Assembly (NCBI GenBank): GCA_011176535.1
Contig: DUEP01000117.1
Coordinates: 1 to 34,653, forward strand
From: Anaerolineae bacterium
GTDB taxonomy: Bacteria; Chloroflexota; Anaerolineae; Anaerolineales; DRMV01
Direction: 5' to 3'
DNA: 34,653 nt
Within the stretch, counting starts at the first letter, position 1; every line of letters starts with the position of its first letter. The position numbers and the translations under genes are program-made. A model generated the notes under the pieces. It was given only the letters and a program-made list of their open reading frames with translations, ran no database searches and had not been told where the DNA came from. Positions 1 to 7,389 of this stretch are shown here, in pieces.

Positions 1-48
1 CACACCCTCTCCGAGCGATGGTCAGGGAGGGCCCAAAGGATGGACGGG

Positions 49-77
49 ATTATAACACAACGCCCACCTGTTTTCTA
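49..77 (-). promoter_or_regulatory. Candidate divergent sigma70-type promoter reading left
   Basis: On the minus strand there is a TATAAT box (plus positions 49-54) and a TAGAAA -35-like box (plus positions 72-77) at 17 bp spacing, allowing one base of register. It would drive a gene that lies left of the window. The -10 match is perfect and the -35 is moderate. Confidence 0.4.
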
Positions 78-97
78 TGAATTTTCTCATACTAACC

Positions 98-126
98 TTG
101 CTGCCCGCACGCCCCTCTGGTATAAT
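98..126 (+). promoter_or_regulatory. Promoter of the iron permease gene
   Basis: TTGCTG (98-103) and TATAAT (121-126) are separated by 17 bp, and a TGG precedes the -10 as an extended element. Transcription would start near 133, leaving a leader of about 95 nt before the start codon at 227. The leader contains a short GC hairpin (CCCCG...CGGGG near 170-188) but no clear terminator tract. Confidence 0.7.
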
Positions 127-226
127 GCGCACACAACGGCGTCAAGCCGTGCACGCTTACATGTGACACCCCCGTCTTCCGCCGGGGCCGTGTTCTGAAC
201 CTGCAACCTCATCCAAGGAGAGATGT

Positions 227-1054
227 ATGTTCCCTGCGCTCCTGCTGGCCCTGCGCGAAGGGCTTGAAGCCGCCCTGGTCATCGGCATCCTGCTGGGCAC
301 CCTGCGGCAAATCCGGCGCAACGATCTGCGCCCGGCGGTCTGGCAAGGGTTGCTGGCCGCCCTCCTGGTGGCCCTGGGGGCCGGAGGGCTTCTGTATGCC
401 CTCAGCCTGCCTTTAGAGGGAGCAGCCGAGAAAATCTACGAGGGCGTGACCATGCTCCTGGCCGCCAGCGTGCTCACTTGGATGATCTTCTGGATGCAGC
501 ATCACGCCGCCTCCCTCAAAGAAAGCCTAGCCACTAAGGTGCGCCGTGATGCCCTCTCGGGTGGCCGCCTGCCCCTGTTCCTCATCGCCTTCTTCGCCGT
601 GGTGCGTGAAGGGCTGGAGTTGGCTTTGTTTCTCACCGCCACCACCCTCACCGAAGGCCTCTCGGCCACCCTGGTGGGCGCCCTGCTGGGCCTTATCGCC
701 GCCGCCGCGCTGGGATGGGGCCTTTTTGCCAGCCTGATCCGCCTCGACCTGCGGCGCTTTTTCGTGATCACCGGCGTGCTGCTCACCCTGTTTGCCGCCG
801 GGCTGGTGGCCCACGGCATGCACGAGTTCATCGAGTTGGGCTGGCTTCCCACCCTTCTCGATCCCGTTTGGAACACGAACCCCCTGCTGCCCGAACAGAG
901 CCCCCTGGGCCGGCTGCTCACCGCCCTTTTCGGCTACAACGGCAACCCCTCGCTGACCGAAGTGCTGGCCTACTGGGGCTATCTGCTGCTCATCGCGCTC
1001 CCTTTCCTGCACACGAAAAGACGGGGAATGGCTACCACCCCCGGTCGGGCTTGA
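227..1054 (+). CDS. FTR1/EfeU-family iron permease
   Basis: This 275-residue integral membrane protein carries the family's two REGLE iron-binding motifs, at residues 10-14 and 127-131, each inside a predicted transmembrane helix. About seven hydrophobic segments can be seen. The family imports iron across the cytoplasmic membrane; in EfeUOB systems it works with the periplasmic EfeO and EfeB, and in yeast with a multicopper oxidase. No EfeO, EfeB or oxidase gene is visible nearby, and the protein has no long extracytoplasmic extension, so its partner is unknown. The ATG at 227 follows an AAGGAGAG ribosome site at good spacing. The gene has its own promoter and is followed by a new promoter that overlaps its stop codon, so it is probably monocistronic. 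Confidence 0.88.
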   Translation: MFPALLLALREGLEAALVIGILLGTLRQIRRNDLRPAVWQGLLAALLVALGAGGLLYALSLPLEGAAEKIYEGVTMLLAASVLTWMIFWMQHHAASLKESLATKVRRDALSGGRLPLFLIAFFAVVREGLELALFLTATTLTEGLSATLVGALLGLIAAAALGWGLFASLIRLDLRRFFVITGVLLTLFAAGLVAHGMHEFIELGWLPTLLDPVWNTNPLLPEQSPLGRLLTALFGYNGNPSLTEVLAYWGYLLLIALPFLHTKRRGMATTPGRA

Positions 1055-1081
1055 CAGAGCGCCCCCCTGAGGGGCTATAAT
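1051..1081 (+). promoter_or_regulatory. Promoter of the NAD-salvage gene pair
   Basis: A consensus TTGACA (1051-1056) overlaps the stop codon of the permease gene. A perfect TATAAT lies at 1076-1081. The 19 bp spacing is longer than optimal; reading CTATAA as the -10 gives 18 bp. Confidence 0.6.
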
Positions 1082-1099
1082 AGAAATGCTTCGACACGC

Positions 1100-1127
1100 A
1101 GCGGGCTTTCACGGCCCGCTCCCTTTT
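1100..1127 (+). terminator. Hairpin followed by a T-rich run in the leader
   Basis: AGCGGGC (1100-1106) pairs with GCCCGCT (1114-1120) around a 7-nt loop, followed by CCCTTTT. It lies downstream of the promoter at 1051-1081. It could therefore end read-through from the permease gene or act as an attenuator in the leader of the hydrolase gene. Confidence 0.45.
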
Positions 1128-1138
1128 CCGCATCATTT

Positions 1139-1155
1139 AGTGTAAAGAAAACACT
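1139..1155 (+). promoter_or_regulatory. Short palindrome upstream of the nicotinamidase-like gene
   Basis: AGTGT (1139-1143) and ACACT (1151-1155) form an inverted repeat with an A-rich 7-nt centre. It lies just before the ribosome site of the gene at 1173. It could be an operator for a regulator of NAD metabolism, but no regulator gene is nearby and the arms are short. Confidence 0.25.
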
Positions 1156-1172
1156 TACCCAAGGAGAGCGCC

Positions 1173-2201
1173 ATGCCCCCATCCACTTTACCCGTCCCAC
1201 CTCATTTTGACCCTGAACGGGTCGGCAAGGTCTGGAAGGTGGATTACGAGGCCCGCGCGCGCGAGGCCCGCGCCTGGGCGCAGCAACACGCCATCCCGCC
1301 AGCGGCGCAGGACTCCCCCCGCATCGCCCTGGTGCTCATTGACCTGCAAAACACCTTCTGCCTCCCCGACTTCGAACTTTTCGTCGCCGGGCGCTCGGGT
1401 CACGGCGCGGTGGAGGACAACATCCGTCTCTGTCGCTTCATCTACCAGAACCTGCACCACATCACCCACATCGTCGCCACCCTGGATACCCATCTCCCCA
1501 TGCAAATCTTCCACGCGCCCTTCTTAGTGGACGCCGAAGGGAACCACCCCGCCCCCTTCACCATGATCAGCGCCGAAGATGTGGCCGCCGGCCGCTGGCG
1601 CTTCAACCCCCACCTGGCTCCGGTGTTGGGGCTAACCCCCGAGGAGGGGCAGGCCCATCTGGAACACTATGTGCGCACCTTGGCCCAGAAAGGCAAATAT
1701 CAGCACACCATCTGGCCCTTCCACGCCATGCTGGGCGGCATCGGCCACGCCTTAGTGCCCGCCGTCGAGGAGGCTGTCTTCTTCCACAGCATCGCGCGCT
1801 ACGCCCAGCCGGAGCACATCATCAAAGGCAACCATCCCCTCACCGAGCATTACTCGGCCCTCGGCCCGGAGGTGAACACCGACCCCCACGGCCACCCGCT
1901 GGTGCCGCCCAATGAACGCCTGGTGCAACTCGTGAAGGAGTACGATGCCGTCATCATCACCGGCCAGGCCAAGAGCCACTGCGTGGCGTGGACGGTCAAC
2001 GACCTGCTGGACACCCTGGAGCAACGCGGCCAGGGTCACCTGGCCCGGCGCATCTACCTGCTGGAAGACACCACTTCCCCTGTGGTGGTCCCCGGGGCGG
2101 ACTTCACCGACGCCGCCGATGAGGCCTACGCCCGCTTCGCCCGGCGCGGGGCCCATCGGGTGACCACCGAGCAGCCCCTGGACACGTGGGGCATCGCCTG
2201 A
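1173..2201 (+). CDS. Isochorismatase-family cysteine hydrolase, probable nicotinamidase
   Basis: The protein has the features of a nicotinamidase (nicotinamide to nicotinate plus ammonia). The catalytic triad can be placed as Asp57 (in LIDLQNTF), Lys218 (in IIKGNHP) and Cys270 (in KSHCVAWT). The metal-binding D-x-H...H set is Asp105, His107 and His114. A WPFH segment near 181-184 matches the WPxHC region of the family, with Ala in place of the usual Cys. At 342 residues it is far longer than typical PncA (about 180-220). The extra length is an N-terminal extension of about 50 residues and an insertion around residues 118-175. The gene is followed by nicotinate phosphoribosyltransferase, which uses nicotinate, and this supports the substrate. 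The ATG follows an AAGGAGAG site. Another amidase of the same superfamily remains possible. Confidence 0.78.
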   Translation: MPPSTLPVPPHFDPERVGKVWKVDYEARAREARAWAQQHAIPPAAQDSPRIALVLIDLQNTFCLPDFELFVAGRSGHGAVEDNIRLCRFIYQNLHHITHIVATLDTHLPMQIFHAPFLVDAEGNHPAPFTMISAEDVAAGRWRFNPHLAPVLGLTPEEGQAHLEHYVRTLAQKGKYQHTIWPFHAMLGGIGHALVPAVEEAVFFHSIARYAQPEHIIKGNHPLTEHYSALGPEVNTDPHGHPLVPPNERLVQLVKEYDAVIITGQAKSHCVAWTVNDLLDTLEQRGQGHLARRIYLLEDTTSPVVVPGADFTDAADEAYARFARRGAHRVTTEQPLDTWGIA

Positions 2202-2207
2202 CCCCAG

Positions 2208-2290
2208 GGAGGGGAACCCACCCCGAGGTTCTGCCTGCCCCCGGCCGCATCCGGGAGGGGCGCACCTCCGGGGTGGGGCTCCCCCCTCCA
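2208..2290 (+). repeat. Long imperfect inverted repeat between hydrolase and pncB
   Basis: The left arm (about 2208-2235, AGGGAGGGGAACCCACCCCG then AGGT) matches the reverse complement of the right arm (about 2264-2290, ACCTCCGGGGTGGGGCTCCC then CCCTCC) with a few mismatches. The loop is about 30 nt and is itself GC-rich. The transcript could fold into a long stem just before the pncB ribosome site. No T-tract follows, so a processing or stability role is more likely than termination. Confidence 0.5.
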
Positions 2291-2333
2291 TCTCCTGCCG
2301 ACTCCACGCCATCTTTTCAAAGGAGGCCTCACC

Positions 2334-3674
2334 ATGAGCATCTTCGACGGGCAGCGGCTGGACGCATCCGCCCTTCACCTGGATTGGGAAGGCATTCGCC
2401 GCCAGCGCTATAGCGACAAATACTTCGTCAACATCGCCCGCCTGCTGGGCGCATTGAACGCCCAGGGCTACACCTACGCCGGAAGCCACGGTCGGCTGCC
2501 CGCGGAACAAAGCCATGGCCTGCCCATCGGCGATATGGAAGTCGAGATGCAATGGTTCACCCGCCGCCGGGGTACCACGGTGGTGGCCGGAGTGGATGTC
2601 GCTCTGGCCGTGCTACGCCGGGCAACGGGCTACTGGGAGGGCGAACGCTTTATCCCCACCGCCGACCGCCTGCAGGTCTGGGCCGTTCAGGACGGCGACA
2701 CCGTGGCCTACCACGGCGACCCCCTGCAGGTGCAGCCGGTGCTGCGGGTGCGGGGCCGCTACCGCGATTTCGGTCCCCTGGAAACCGTGACCCTGGGCTT
2801 CCTCACCCGCGCCAGCCGCATCGCCACCAACACCTACCAGATCCTCCAGGCCAGCGGGGGCAAGCCGGTGCTCTTCTTCCCCGCGCGGTTCGATTTGCCC
2901 TCCGTGCAGGCGCTGGACGGCTACGCCTACTTCATCGGCGTGCAACGCTACAATCACGATTTCGACGCCCAGGTGCAGCCTTTCATCTCCACCGACGCCC
3001 AGGGCGAATGGTGGGGCGGCGTGGGCGGCGGCACCACGGCTCACGCCTTTCTGGCCTGCTTCCTGGGCGACATCCCCGAGGCCATGGTGACCTTTGCCCG
3101 CCATCTGCCGCCGGAGGTGCCGCTCATCGCCCTGGTGGACTTCAACAACCATTGCGCCCGCGACGCCGTCACCGTGGCCTGGACCATGTTCCAGCACTAC
3201 CGCGCCGCCTTAGAGGCCAACAAGCCCGAAGAAGCCCGCAAGTTCAAACTCTTCGGCGTGCGGCTGGACACGGCCGGCGACCTGCGCGACGCCTCCATCC
3301 CTCCGCTGGGCTCTCCCGAACTGGACCTGGGCGTGAACCCCCGGCTGGTCTTCGCCGTGCGGGAAGCCCTCGACCACGCCTGGGAACACTGGGACCTGCC
3401 GCCCCGCTGGCGCGAGGAGGCCCGCCGTTACTGCCAGGAGATCAAGATCGTGGTCTCCGGCGGCTTCAACCCGGAGAAAATCACCCGCTTCGAAAAGTTA
3501 GGCGTGCCGGTGGATTTCTACGGCGTCGGCTCCTGGTTCTACAACAACCACGGCCCCACGGTCACCGACTTCACCGCCGACGTGGTGCGTGTCAAAGTCG
3601 GCGATCGCTGGGTGGACATGGCTAAGGTGGGCCGCCGCGCCTGCGACAATCCCCGCCTGGAGCGTGTGTGGTGA
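2334..3674 (+). CDS. pncB: Nicotinate phosphoribosyltransferase
   Basis: This 446-residue protein matches the NAPRTase family, which condenses nicotinate and PRPP to nicotinate mononucleotide in the Preiss-Handler route to NAD. Visible family segments are FGVRLDTAGDLRD (substrate and phosphate contact region), VSGGFNPEKITRFEKLGVPV, and the GVGS turn followed by DFTADVVRVKVG near the C terminus. The ATG at 2334 follows a strong AAAGGAGGC site. The gene lies 132 bp after the nicotinamidase-like gene with no terminator between, so the two are probably one transcript that recycles nicotinamide to NaMN. The length fits the roughly 440-residue form found in many bacteria and archaea. Confidence 0.9.
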   Translation: MSIFDGQRLDASALHLDWEGIRRQRYSDKYFVNIARLLGALNAQGYTYAGSHGRLPAEQSHGLPIGDMEVEMQWFTRRRGTTVVAGVDVALAVLRRATGYWEGERFIPTADRLQVWAVQDGDTVAYHGDPLQVQPVLRVRGRYRDFGPLETVTLGFLTRASRIATNTYQILQASGGKPVLFFPARFDLPSVQALDGYAYFIGVQRYNHDFDAQVQPFISTDAQGEWWGGVGGGTTAHAFLACFLGDIPEAMVTFARHLPPEVPLIALVDFNNHCARDAVTVAWTMFQHYRAALEANKPEEARKFKLFGVRLDTAGDLRDASIPPLGSPELDLGVNPRLVFAVREALDHAWEHWDLPPRWREEARRYCQEIKIVVSGGFNPEKITRFEKLGVPVDFYGVGSWFYNNHGPTVTDFTADVVRVKVGDRWVDMAKVGRRACDNPRLERVW

Positions 3675-3696
3675 CGGCCCAGGCGACTGAAGACAG

Positions 3697-3734
3697 CACC
3701 CCACCGTTGACAACGGGGGTGAATGCTTTAAAAT
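3697..3734 (+). promoter_or_regulatory. rnpB promoter with a flanking inverted repeat
   Basis: TTGACA (3707-3712) and TAAAAT (3729-3734) are spaced by 16 bp and place the start at about 3741, the first base of RNase P RNA. The -35 sits in the loop of an inverted repeat (CACCCC...CGTT at 3697-3708 against AACGGGGGTG at 3712-3721). That repeat could fold at the end of the pncB transcript, so it may act as a compact pncB 3' end overlapping the rnpB promoter. Confidence 0.65.
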
Positions 3735-3740
3735 GGAGTC

Positions 3741-4194
3741 GGAGAGAGGAGGCCGGCCGGGTGGTCGCGGCGCAGCGCAGGCTGCGTCGAGGAAAGTCCG
3801 CACTCCACAGGGCAGGGAGCCGGGGAAAACCCGGGCGGGGGTAACCTCGCGCACAGGGCCACAGAAACAGACCGCCAGCGACCTGCGCTTCGCGCGCAGG
3901 TGCGGGCAAGGGTGAAAAGGTGGGGTAAGAGCCCACCGGCGCGTCGGGTAACCGGCGCGGCCAGGCAACCGCCTCCCGGAGCAAGGCCGAGCAGGGGCGA
4001 AGGCGGCTTGTCCGCCGGGGTGTGGCCCGCACCCCTGGAGCCCCGGGTAGGCCGCACCGCCTGCGGGCGGGCGCGTGGCACCCCCACGCGCAGACAGATG
4101 ACCACCCAGGCGGGCCGCGGGCGGGAAGACGCCATGGCGTAAACCGTCCGCCCCGTCGGACAGAATGCGGCTTACAGGCCGACCTTCTCTCTCC
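3741..4194 (+). ncRNA. rnpB: RNase P RNA, bacterial type A
   Basis: This is the catalytic RNA that trims the 5' ends of tRNA precursors. The diagnostic conserved blocks are present: GAGGAAAGTCCGCACTCC near 3790-3807 (CR-I region), ACAGGGCAG near 3808-3816, CAGAAACAGACCGCC near 3862-3876, and GCGGCTTACAGGCC near 4167-4180 before the 3' end. The two ends pair as helix P1: GGAGAGAGGAGGCCGGC (3741-3757) against GCCGACCTTCTCTCTCC (4178-4194). The length of about 454 nt is slightly above the usual 350-420, as expected for a GC-rich type A RNA with extended helices. It has its own promoter. The protein subunit gene rnpA lies 9 kb away in the same window. Open frames across this stretch are not genes. 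Confidence 0.96.
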
Positions 4195-4219
4195 GCGTAT
4201 CTTCCTTCGCCAGGCGCTT

Positions 4220-4858
4220 ATGCATCCTGCTCCCACCCATCTGCTCCTCGACCTGGACGGCACCCTTTACCCCGAGGCTGTGGGCCTCTGGCCGGCCATC
4301 AAGGAACGCATCGGCCGCTACCTCACCGAACGCCTGGGCCTTTCGCCGGTCGAGGCCCAGCGCCTGCGCCGGGAGTATGTGCAGCGCTACGGCACTACCC
4401 TGCGCGGGCTGCAACTCCACCACGGGGTGGACCCCCAGGACTTTTTGGCTTTTGTCCACGACCTCCCTATCGAGGAGATGCTCCAGCCCGATCCCCGCCT
4501 GCGCGCTATCCTCGAGGCGGTGTCGCAACCCAAATGGGTGTTCACCAACGCCGATGAACCCCACACCTGGCGCGTGCTGCGGCGCCTGGGCATCGACGAC
4601 CTCTTCGCCGGCATCATCGACCTGGTCGCCACGGACTTCCATCCCAAGCCCCACCCTCACGCCTTCGCCGTGGCCCTGACGCGTCTAGGGCATCCACCCG
4701 CCCGCTCCGTGGCGGTGCTCGACGACCTCCCCCGCAACACCCGCGCCGCACGCCAGTTGGGCTTCCTGAGCGTGCTCGTCGGCAGCGAACCGGCCCAACC
4801 CGACGATGCCCACTTCTTTCTCCCCAACATTTATCATCTCCCCACCCTTTCCTTCTGA
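4220..4858 (+). CDS. HAD-superfamily hydrolase, pyrimidine 5'-nucleotidase-like
   Basis: The four HAD motifs are visible in this 212-residue protein: DLDGTLYP with Asp11 (nucleophile) and Asp13, FTNA with Thr109, Lys143 in KPHPHAF, and Asp168/Asp169 in LDDLPRNT. A helical cap of about 75 residues sits between motifs I and II. The DLDGTLYP and FTNA wording is typical of the SDT1-like pyrimidine 5'-nucleotidase group, which dephosphorylates nucleoside monophosphates, but substrate cannot be settled from sequence. I chose ATG 4220 because the upstream frame runs through rnpB. The ribosome site before it is weak. It is the first of a run of plus-strand genes, closely followed by a small membrane protein. 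Confidence 0.82.
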   Translation: MHPAPTHLLLDLDGTLYPEAVGLWPAIKERIGRYLTERLGLSPVEAQRLRREYVQRYGTTLRGLQLHHGVDPQDFLAFVHDLPIEEMLQPDPRLRAILEAVSQPKWVFTNADEPHTWRVLRRLGIDDLFAGIIDLVATDFHPKPHPHAFAVALTRLGHPPARSVAVLDDLPRNTRAARQLGFLSVLVGSEPAQPDDAHFFLPNIYHLPTLSF

Positions 4859-4869
4859 CGGAGGCCCTC

Positions 4870-5136
4870 ATGTGGACCAAAATCCTGCTGGCCCTGGCCG
4901 CCACCGTGCTCATCACCGCCGGCGTGATCCTCTTCGCCTGGGCCATAGCCCAAACCTGGGGCGATTTCAGCCTGCTGTTCCAACGCCTGCGCCAGCGCGC
5001 ACGCAACCCCTGGGAAGACGAAGACAAGGCCCTGGAAGCCCTCCAGGACCGAGTGCGTCGCCTGGATCCGGATTTACTTCCCCCCTCCAGGGAGACACCC
5101 GAAGGAGACGCCTCCCCGCCCGCTGAGGCATCCTGA
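4870..5136 (+). CDS. Small single-pass membrane protein, unknown function
   Basis: I do not recognise this 88-residue protein. It has one strong hydrophobic segment (residues about 5-27), then a basic stretch (RLRQRARN), a charged helix around residues 48-67 (EDEDKALEALQDRVRRLDPD) and a Pro/Ser/Glu-rich tail. The topology is probably a short outside N terminus or signal anchor with a cytoplasmic tail. A GGAGG site lies before the ATG, only 11 bp after the HAD gene, so they are probably co-transcribed. Confidence 0.65.
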   Translation: MWTKILLALAATVLITAGVILFAWAIAQTWGDFSLLFQRLRQRARNPWEDEDKALEALQDRVRRLDPDLLPPSRETPEGDASPPAEAS

Positions 5137-5289
5137 GCCCACTGTTTTCTTACGAAACCTTTACATCGCTCTTATGCGACACTCATTTTCTTGTGCTAAA
5201 GTACATTTTTGGGCGGTGGCGTCTTTCGGCCCAAGGGCGCTCGGGCCCGGCCACCACCATCCTGGGAAAACCCTTTCAAGGAGACCGTG

Positions 5290-6582
5290 ATGAACCGCTG
5301 GGTGAAAGCATTGCTCATTCTCCTGGTCGGCGTGGTGATCGTCGGGGGTGCCTTTGCTGCGGGTGCCCTGGTAGGCTACGGCTGGGGCCGCCACCAAAGC
5401 CCGGCTTTGCCTACCCCGTCCGCCTCCACCCTCATCCCCACCACACCGGCCCATCCTTCGGCCTCGGCCCCCACGACCGAAGCCACCCCCCAAGACCTCA
5501 ACGCGCTCTTCGCGCCTTTCTGGGAGGCCTGGCGCATCGTCCACGACCAGTATGTGGATCAGCCGGTGGACGATGTGAAACTCATGCGCGGCGCCATCCG
5601 CGGCATGCTGGACTCCCTGGGCGACCCTCATACTGACTACATGAACCCCGACGACTACAAAGAAGCCACCACCATGCTGGAAGGCGAGTACGAGGGCATC
5701 GGTGCCTGGGTGGACATCTCCGGCGACTATCTCACCATCATCAGTCCCATGCCCGGCTCCCCGGCCGAGAAGGCCGGCCTGCAACCGGGCGACCAGATCA
5801 TCGCCGTGGACGGCGATGATGTGAGCGGCGTGGCCCCTGAGGTGGTGCGCAAACGCGTGCTGGGGCCGGCCGGCACCCAGGTCCGCCTGACCATCCGCCG
5901 GGAGGGCGTCGAGGAGCCCTTCGATGTGGCCATCACCCGGGCCCACATCACCATCCCCAGCGTGGAAGGCCGCATGCTGGATAACAGCGTCGCCTATGTG
6001 CAGATTTACACCTTCGGCGAGAAGACCGGCCAGCAGTTGCACGAAATCCTCCAGGACCTGCTGGCCCAAAACCCCAAAGGGCTGATCATCGACCTGCGCA
6101 ACAACGGCGGCGGCTACCTGAGCACAGCCATCCAGGTAGCCTCGGAGTTTCTGCCCGAGGGCACGGTGGTGATGTACGAGCGCTACGGGGACGACACTCA
6201 ACAAGTTTACAAGGCCCAGGCCGGTGGGCTGGCGACCGACATCCCCCTGGTGGTGCTCATCAACGAAGGCTCGGCCTCCGCTTCGGAAATCGTGGCCGGA
6301 GCCATCCAGGACCACGGTCGCGGCCTGCTGGTGGGTACCGTCTCCTACGGCAAAGGCTCCGTGCAGAACTTGATCCCGCTGCAGAACGACCAGGGCGCCG
6401 TGCGGGTTACCGTGGCCCGCTGGTACACCCCCAAAGAGCGCCTGATCAGCGGTCAGGGGTTGACGCCGAATGTCACCGTCGAGTTGACCAAAGAGGACAT
6501 CCAGGCCAAGCGCGACCCACAACTGGACAAAGCCGTGAAACTCATCCTCCAGGGGAAAGCACCCTCCGGGGTCAACAAATAG
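5290..6582 (+). CDS. S41-family C-terminal processing peptidase (CtpA/Prc type)
   Basis: This 430-residue exported serine protease starts with a signal anchor (residues about 6-30), then a Pro/Ser/Thr-rich linker (39-65). A helical N-terminal domain follows, then a PDZ domain (about 130-215) and the S41 catalytic domain. The catalytic Ser330 (in GSASASE) and Lys355 (in SYGKGSVQ) are 25 residues apart, as in the family. Such enzymes cleave protein C termini on the outer face of the membrane, in protein quality control or signalling. I chose ATG 5290, preceded by CAAGGAGA, because the upstream extension reads through non-conserved sequence. A yugP-like gene follows at 30 bp and an htrA-like gene comes next, forming a block of three envelope proteases. 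Confidence 0.92.
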   Translation: MNRWVKALLILLVGVVIVGGAFAAGALVGYGWGRHQSPALPTPSASTLIPTTPAHPSASAPTTEATPQDLNALFAPFWEAWRIVHDQYVDQPVDDVKLMRGAIRGMLDSLGDPHTDYMNPDDYKEATTMLEGEYEGIGAWVDISGDYLTIISPMPGSPAEKAGLQPGDQIIAVDGDDVSGVAPEVVRKRVLGPAGTQVRLTIRREGVEEPFDVAITRAHITIPSVEGRMLDNSVAYVQIYTFGEKTGQQLHEILQDLLAQNPKGLIIDLRNNGGGYLSTAIQVASEFLPEGTVVMYERYGDDTQQVYKAQAGGLATDIPLVVLINEGSASASEIVAGAIQDHGRGLLVGTVSYGKGSVQNLIPLQNDQGAVRVTVARWYTPKERLISGQGLTPNVTVELTKEDIQAKRDPQLDKAVKLILQGKAPSGVNK

Positions 6583-6612
6583 CCCACGGGAGAGGCCAAT
6601 CAGGAGGTGGCT

Positions 6613-7308
6613 ATGTTCTGGTTCGACCCGTATTACCTGATCTTCATGGCGCCTGCCTTCATCTTGATGATGTTGGCTCAGTGGTATGTGAGTTCGGCCT
6701 TTCGCAAATGGAGCCGTGTGCCCGTGCGCACGGGGCTATCGGGAGCCGAGGCCGCCGAACGCCTCATCCGCCACGCCGGACTCTACGGCGTGACCATTGA
6801 GATGACCGGCGGCATGCTCAGCGACCACTACGACCCGCGCAACAAGGTGTTGCGTCTTTCGCCCGGCGTGTATCAGGGGCGCTCCGTGGCCTCGGTGGCC
6901 GTGGCCGCCCATGAACTGGGCCACGCCCTGCAGGATCAGGAGGGCTATGCCGCCTTACGGCTGCGCACGGCCATGGTGCCGGCAGTGAACTTCGGCTCCT
7001 ACCTGGGCTGGATCCTCATCCTCCTGGGCCTGTTCCTCCACCTGACCAATCTGGCCGTGGTAGGGCTGGTCATCTTCTCCCTGGGCGCGGTGTTCGCCCT
7101 GATCACCCTGCCCGTGGAGTTCAACGCCTCGGCGCGGGCCAAGCGCCTGCTCCAAACCGCGGGCATCGTGCAGACCGAAGACGAAGCGCGGGGCGTGAAC
7201 ACCGTCCTCAACGCCGCAGCCCTCACCTATGTGGCCGCCCTCATCACCGCGGTGATGCAAGTGCTCTACTACGCCTTGCTCATCTTCGGCGATCGACGCC
7301 GCCGCTAA
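6613..7308 (+). CDS. YugP-family membrane zinc metallopeptidase
   Basis: This 231-residue membrane protein has the HELGH zinc motif at residues 100-104 (VAAHELGHALQDQEGY), flanked by an N-terminal hydrophobic segment (8-26), two central ones (about 120-165) and one near the C terminus (about 205-225). This is the layout of the YugP/DUF2227-like neutral zinc metallopeptidases, whose natural substrates are unknown. AGGAGG at 6602-6607 overlaps an in-frame GTG at 6607, so the ATG at 6613 is the real start. It lies 30 bp after the S41 protease gene and is followed by a terminator-like hairpin. Confidence 0.85.
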   Translation: MFWFDPYYLIFMAPAFILMMLAQWYVSSAFRKWSRVPVRTGLSGAEAAERLIRHAGLYGVTIEMTGGMLSDHYDPRNKVLRLSPGVYQGRSVASVAVAAHELGHALQDQEGYAALRLRTAMVPAVNFGSYLGWILILLGLFLHLTNLAVVGLVIFSLGAVFALITLPVEFNASARAKRLLQTAGIVQTEDEARGVNTVLNAAALTYVAALITAVMQVLYYALLIFGDRRRR

Positions 7309-7316
7309 CACCACCA

Positions 7317-7351
7317 GGGGCGCTCGGCCAGCGGGCGCCCCCTCTCGTTTT
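7317..7351 (+). terminator. Intrinsic terminator after the YugP-like gene
   Basis: GGGGCGC (7317-7323) pairs with GCGCCCC (7335-7341), followed by CTCTCGTTTTC. The T-run starts a few bases after the stem, so termination may be partial and let some transcripts reach the htrA-like gene. Confidence 0.5.
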
Positions 7352-7389
7352 CTCCCTCTTCCCATCCTCCTTCGACGCGGAGATGACCC

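Noticed and set aside
3733-4142. Short open frames across the RNase P RNA
   Set aside because: The sequence is fully explained by conserved RNase P RNA blocks and the P1 helix; the frames have Arg/Gly/Pro-rich products typical of structured RNA.
5161-6522. A 450-codon minus-strand frame opposite the S41 protease
   Set aside because: It mirrors the codon positions of the protease gene, has low-complexity His/Gly/Val composition and no start signal.
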